Of a stretch of DNA of 23,652 nt, positions 19,712-23,652 are shown one piece after another. Source of the stretch: a virus; IMG/VR virus record IMGVR_UViG_3300042467_002292, positions 1 through 23,652 of that record. One strand, 5' to 3'. The position numbers were made by a program, and so were the translations under genes. How positions within the stretch are numbered: position 1 is the stretch's first letter; every line of letters starts with the position of its first letter. The notes under the pieces are model-generated. The model was not told the DNA's origin and did not search any database. It saw nothing but the letters and a program-made list of their open reading frames with translations.

Positions 19712-21407
19712 AAGAAAAGTACCATTTATAATCACGGCTGATGACCAAGCCAGCAAAAAGTTTGATGGGTTAAAGTCTAAGGTTGGCGGCCTTGACGGTG
19801 CATTTGGCAAGCTTTCTAATTCTTTATTAAGTAAATTTTCCCCACAAATGCAAGGTGCTTTGTTTGGACTTGGTGGAGCAATAGGAAACTTAAAACAAAA
19901 AATGTCAAATATCCCTGTTTTTCAGGGAGCGGTAATTGGCGCGGGCTTGGCCATGACAGCAAAAGGATTGGTGGATAATGCTGTCGCAACAACAGATCAG
20001 CTCGGACGATTAAACGATTTGAATCAAATGTACGGCATATCAACAGATTTGTTGCAATCGTATTCAGTTGTTGCCAAAGCAAGCGGAACAGACATAGAGG
20101 CCGTAGCGAAAAGTTACGGGAAGTTAAAAGAAAATCTACTTGCAGCGCAGCAAGGTGATCAAGCAAAAATTCTTGAATTTAGGGCGGTTGGAATTACTGC
20201 CGATGACCTAAAAAAACCGTCTGAGGATGTGATGGCTAAAATAGCCACCGTGTTTAAAGAATCAACAAAAGACATGGACGATGAGCTAAAAAGCACATTT
20301 GCAAAGCAAATTTTTGGCAAGGCAGGCGCGGACATCATCCCATTTTTAAATGAGGGTGGCGCTAAATTTAAGGAAACAACAGAATTGCTGAGAAAGCAAA
20401 ACAGGTTGTTTTCGGGTGAACAAATAAAGCAGGCCGATGAGGTTGGTGATAGATGGGCAGACTCTGTTGATAAAATAGGCAATTTAAAACAAAAAATCGG
20501 TATAGCGATGTTGCCCATGTTAACATCAATGAGTGATGCGATAGATAAGGCATTTGACTCAAAGCAGAACCCAGAGTTAGTTAAAACTTTTGAGCAATTA
20601 GGAAAATCAATCGGTGAGAGCGCACCAAAAATAATAGAAGCTTTACCACAAATCATAGAAGGACTTGCAAAGCTGATAGAAAAGCTTGTAGAGATTGGTG
20701 ATTTTGTTGGTTGGGATAATCTTGTTTTGGGTAGTGCTATTTTGTTTGCCGCGCCATTTGCGGCATCAATGCTAGACATAGGGGTTGCGATTTTCGGCGT
20801 TGTAAGAAAATTAGGTGTATTGATCGCAACCAACGCAGTTGTTGCCGCTTCTAACGCTGGCTTGACAATATCGTTTTATTCTGTTAGTTATGCTGCCGGT
20901 GCAGCATGGGCGGCCATAACTGGCCCTATAGGCCTTGTTATTGCAGCAATCGCATTAGTTGGAACTGGGATTTATTTAATCTGGAAAAACTGGGATACGG
21001 TCAAAGAGTATATTGATATAGTCTGGACGGCGATTAAAATGTTTGCGGCTGACGCGTGGGAGAGCTTGAAAAATATAGGAAAAGGTATTGTAGAGTTTCT
21101 TTTGTCTCCATTTAACAACTTGATAGATGTTATTAACTTGGCTATAGAGGGTTTTAATTCAATAAGCGGCACAGAAATAAAATTAATCCCAAAAATTGAA
21201 CCTTTTGCTAATGAATCAGGCTTGCCGATGCAAACAATATCAGATTCTAGTCTTGGTGGGGCGGTCTCTGCCGCTCAAACACAAAAAATAGAATCAAAAG
21301 TTGGCGGAGAGTTAAAAATATCAATTGACAACCCAGCCGCGAGGGTAGACAATATTAGTACAACGCCAAACTTTGGCTTAAAAGTTAATACTGGGGCTGT
21401 TTTATGA
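19701..21407 (+). CDS. Tail tape measure protein
   Basis: 568 residues from ATG 19701, inside the end of the long chaperone form. N-terminal half is helical with the usual FIITADDQASKKFDGLKSKVGGLDGAFGKL start. The repeated pattern YGISTDLLQSYSVVAKASGTDIEAVAKSYGKLKENL and FAKQIFGKAGADIIPFLNEGG (about 105-220) matches the phage tail tape measure family. Hydrophobic segments lie at about 341-368 and 374-428 (...GPIGLVIAAIALVGTGIYLIW). At about 0.15 nm per residue the tail would be near 85 nm. The protein sets tail length and leaves the tail with the DNA. Confidence 0.9.
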   Translation: MANERKVPFIITADDQASKKFDGLKSKVGGLDGAFGKLSNSLLSKFSPQMQGALFGLGGAIGNLKQKMSNIPVFQGAVIGAGLAMTAKGLVDNAVATTDQLGRLNDLNQMYGISTDLLQSYSVVAKASGTDIEAVAKSYGKLKENLLAAQQGDQAKILEFRAVGITADDLKKPSEDVMAKIATVFKESTKDMDDELKSTFAKQIFGKAGADIIPFLNEGGAKFKETTELLRKQNRLFSGEQIKQADEVGDRWADSVDKIGNLKQKIGIAMLPMLTSMSDAIDKAFDSKQNPELVKTFEQLGKSIGESAPKIIEALPQIIEGLAKLIEKLVEIGDFVGWDNLVLGSAILFAAPFAASMLDIGVAIFGVVRKLGVLIATNAVVAASNAGLTISFYSVSYAAGAAWAAITGPIGLVIAAIALVGTGIYLIWKNWDTVKEYIDIVWTAIKMFAADAWESLKNIGKGIVEFLLSPFNNLIDVINLAIEGFNSISGTEIKLIPKIEPFANESGLPMQTISDSSLGGAVSAAQTQKIESKVGGELKISIDNPAARVDNISTTPNFGLKVNTGAVL

Positions 21408-22666
21408 CGTGGCGAGATAATTTATTAGAGGCCAAGCTTGATGGTTTTCCCATCAAGATAGGGGCTGTTGATTTTCAAGAGGGAAACAATGTTGTTGTGC
21501 ATGAGTTTCCTTATCGAAATAAAGTTGTTGTTGATAATTTAGGCAATAAGGCAAAAACTTTATCAATCACAGTTTATTTTGATTCTAATGAAAGCAATGG
21601 GTTTAATTATTTGGCAGAAGCAAATAATTTTCGTGCAATTCTTCATGATAATGACGAAGACAAAGAGCTTGTTCACCCAACAGACGGCATCATTTATGGC
21701 AAAATAAGCGATGTTTCGCAAACAATTGACACATCGCAACAGGGTGGTTTGTCGATCATACAGTTCACTTTTCATGTAAACGGTGGTATCGACTATGATG
21801 TTGTATCTATTGACACAGGCGATCTGGTTAATGATGCGGTAGGTGATGCGTATGATTCAATAGAGAATGATTTTGTAGAAAATTTCGATACAGAAAATTA
21901 TCAAGATTTTGTGTTAAACGATGCCGTAAAATTGATAAGCAAAGCTAGAGAGACAATCAGAACGGCGAATAAATATGCATCAATAGCAGCTCAAATTGCT
22001 GATGGTAATTTAAACACTTTACTTGGTAGCGGTGAACTTGGGCAGGCGCTAGGAATAACACAAGCACAATCGTTAGCCAGCTCTTTTGTTTCGCTTGTTA
22101 AAGAAGCGCAACAAGTTGATGATTTATTAAAATTTGATGTGATTTTAAACGGCAAAAAAACAAAAGCAAGAAAGCAGCAAGATTTAAATTCTTTGTCAAT
22201 TCAAAGCCTTGTTCAAACTGCTTCAATTGTGAGATATGCTCACTTAGAGTCTGATTTTAACGGTGATTTGAGGTATGATGCTGGGTCTACCATCACGATG
22301 GGGACGCCAAAATTATTAACGATAGCAGAAGCGAATTATAGAATTTATAAAGTCTTTAATTTGCTTGATAGCGAAATAGAGAGACTGTCAAACTCAGGCC
22401 AATTTGACGACACTCAGGCTGCATTGCAAACCTTAAAATCAGTAGTTATTCAAAGAATGAAAGCGTTAAGCGAAAACAGCTTGAGAACTTTTTACACAAA
22501 TTGTTGCGACGGGACACACGTAAATGGAATTATGCCAAGCGCTGTCATTGCTTATAGATTTTATGAAAATTTATCTGATGACGCTATCATAGCAAGAAAT
22601 AACATAGAAAATCCATGCCTTGTGCCTAAAAATGCGCTGTTGGAGCTTGTTGATTATGACAATTAA
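21404..22666 (+). CDS. Mu gpN-like tail/DNA circularisation protein
   Basis: 420 residues, start overlapping the tape measure stop by 4 bases. The N-terminal ~120 residues match the DNA_circ_N pattern (PF07157): WRDNLLEAKLDGFPIKIGAVDFQEGNNVVVHEFPYRNKVVVDNLGNKAKTLSITVYF, then ELVHPTDGIIYGKISDVSQ. The rest is helical. The family name comes from Mu protein N, which was first linked to DNA circularisation but is now known as a baseplate/tail-tip component under the tube. The place between tape measure and gpP is as in Mu. Confidence 0.88.
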   Translation: MTWRDNLLEAKLDGFPIKIGAVDFQEGNNVVVHEFPYRNKVVVDNLGNKAKTLSITVYFDSNESNGFNYLAEANNFRAILHDNDEDKELVHPTDGIIYGKISDVSQTIDTSQQGGLSIIQFTFHVNGGIDYDVVSIDTGDLVNDAVGDAYDSIENDFVENFDTENYQDFVLNDAVKLISKARETIRTANKYASIAAQIADGNLNTLLGSGELGQALGITQAQSLASSFVSLVKEAQQVDDLLKFDVILNGKKTKARKQQDLNSLSIQSLVQTASIVRYAHLESDFNGDLRYDAGSTITMGTPKLLTIAEANYRIYKVFNLLDSEIERLSNSGQFDDTQAALQTLKSVVIQRMKALSENSLRTFYTNCCDGTHVNGIMPSAVIAYRFYENLSDDAIIARNNIENPCLVPKNALLELVDYDN

Positions 22667-23652
22667 AGTCAAGTTAAAAATTAACGGTTTGGTGTTTGAA
22701 GGTTGGCAAAACATTAAAATAACTCGTGATGTTACTCAGCTTTGTTCTTCGTTTTCTCTATCTGTAGTTGATAGATGGTTTGGGCAAACTGATCAATTCC
22801 CACTCACGGTAGGGATGTCGTGCGAGGTGATTCTTGATAATGATGTTGTTATCTCTGGGTACTTGGACGGTTTAGCCAGAAACATATCATCAAATCAAAT
22901 ATCTATAGAAGTTTCAGGCAGAAGCAAGGCTGGTGATTTAGTTGATTGTAGTGTAGAGACAGTAGAGTTTAACACACAAGATTTTGTAAAAATTATTGAA
23001 CGAATAGCCTCCCCATTTGGAATAAAAATAATCAATCAGACGAAAGTAAAGCCAGTCAAGCTACCGAAAAAATCATTTAAAAGTGGCGATACCTGCGTTA
23101 GCGCCATTTCTAAGCTTGCAAAAATGCATGGTGTGATGATTATAAGTGACGGCGGAGGCAATTTAATAATAACTCAAAGCGGCCTTGGTGGTAAAGCATT
23201 TGATTCTTTAGTGATGGGGAAAAACATCAAAGAGGCGTCGATAAATGATGATTACACTCAAGTATTTTCAAAAATAACGGTAAAATCACAAACAAATTCA
23301 ACCGGAGGGGTTGGAAAATTTGAATCTTTATCCGCCGCAAATTTATCTGTGACGCCAAAAGGAACTGCGCAAAAGTCAGCATCAGCATCAGTTGTAAATG
23401 GTCTTAATAGATACAGACCGCTTATTATTATTGCAGACGAGCAAAGTAACGCTAAACAATGTCAAGAAAGAGCAGAGTTTGAGGTTGGGTCAAGAGAAGC
23501 GAAAGCAAGAAAAATGACAGTAAAGGTTGTTGGTTGGAGACAAACAAATGGTAGGTTATGGGAGATTAACACATTAGTTAACGTAGATATTCCTCAATTT
23601 AATGTGAAAAGCGAACTTCTTATAGCAAAGATAGATTTTGAGCTTGGCAAAA
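22656..23652 (+). CDS. Mu gpP-like baseplate hub protein (3' end outside window)
   Basis: ATG 22656 (GGAG at 22642-22645) overlaps the gpN-like gene by 11 bases and the frame is open to the window end (332 codons seen). Segments MTIKVKLKINGLVFEGWQNIKITRD, SFSLSVVDRW, DVVISGYLDG and the characteristic VSGRSKAGDLVDCS (about 98-111) are those of Mu gp44/P and other gpD-type hub proteins. Also VVGWRQTNGRLWEINTLVNVDIP near the end. It forms the trimeric hub between the tube and the spike. Truncated only by the window border. Confidence 0.88.
   Translation, partial: MTIKVKLKINGLVFEGWQNIKITRDVTQLCSSFSLSVVDRWFGQTDQFPLTVGMSCEVILDNDVVISGYLDGLARNISSNQISIEVSGRSKAGDLVDCSVETVEFNTQDFVKIIERIASPFGIKIINQTKVKPVKLPKKSFKSGDTCVSAISKLAKMHGVMIISDGGGNLIITQSGLGGKAFDSLVMGKNIKEASINDDYTQVFSKITVKSQTNSTGGVGKFESLSAANLSVTPKGTAQKSASASVVNGLNRYRPLIIIADEQSNAKQCQERAEFEVGSREAKARKMTVKVVGWRQTNGRLWEINTLVNVDIPQFNVKSELLIAKIDFELGK

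Noticed and set aside
20159-20833. 224-residue - strand open frame opposite the tape measure gene
   Set aside because: Antisense shadow of a clear gene; no start signal and Ser/Ile/Asn-rich composition expected from reversed codons.
1-23652. CRISPR array, insertion sequence, diversity-generating retroelement or toxin-antitoxin pair
   Set aside because: No spaced repeats, transposase, reverse transcriptase or recognisable toxin pair is seen.

Overview
The window is a piece of a tailed-bacteriophage genome (free phage or prophage) with every gene on the + strand. The DNA is AT-rich by eye. The head and packaging genes are lambda-type (GpA terminase, gpW, gpB portal, S49 protease with a nested scaffold, gpD, gpE, FII-like). 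The tail genes are Mu-type and contractile (DUF2635, sheath, tube, frameshifted chaperone, tape measure, gpN-like, gpP-like). This combination is typical of phages of Proteobacteria; I cannot name the host. No integrase, C1-type repressor, lysis cassette, tail fibre or tRNA is visible, so both ends of the genome lie outside the window.

Region 1 (1-7140) is the early/accessory part: an O-like replication initiator and a putative helicase loader, then many small unknown proteins, a DUF7448-like protein, a RuvC-like resolvase, a winged-helix DNA-binding protein, a dUTPase and NinB. Three near-consensus sigma70 promoters (1907, 3252, 5062) each carry a perfect palindrome that could be an operator. 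Several intergenic gaps hold strong RNA secondary structure: 1-114 (two mutually exclusive folds, one a terminator), 2395-2534, 3306-3404 and 6459-6556 (an H-type pseudoknot before a T-run).

Region 2 (7141-8335) is the switch to the late genes. It holds a 429-base non-coding stretch with long hairpins and an intrinsic terminator, a lambda gpZ-like gene that is unusually placed upstream of the terminase, and a short regulatory gap. This is where lambdoid phages keep the Q/lysis region, but no antiterminator protein gene is present.

Region 3 (8336-16071) makes, fills and closes the head: small and large terminase, gpW, portal, protease plus in-frame nested scaffold, decoration protein, major capsid protein and FI/FII-position proteins. 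Region 4 (16037-23652) makes the tail: terminator-like protein, DUF2635-like protein, sheath, tube, tail assembly chaperone with an A-AAA-AAG -1 frameshift signal, tape measure, gpN-like protein and a gpP-like hub protein cut off by the window end. Most late genes overlap by 1-11 bases, which indicates translational coupling.

The most unexpected features are: (a) a 50-bp segment of the portal gene copied in frame, at 49/50 identity, into the N-terminus of the tail assembly chaperone gene 6.8 kb away and flanked there by direct repeats; (b) the attenuator-like RNA at the left edge; and (c) the repeated use of structured non-coding RNA in this phage, including the long one directly before the late operon.
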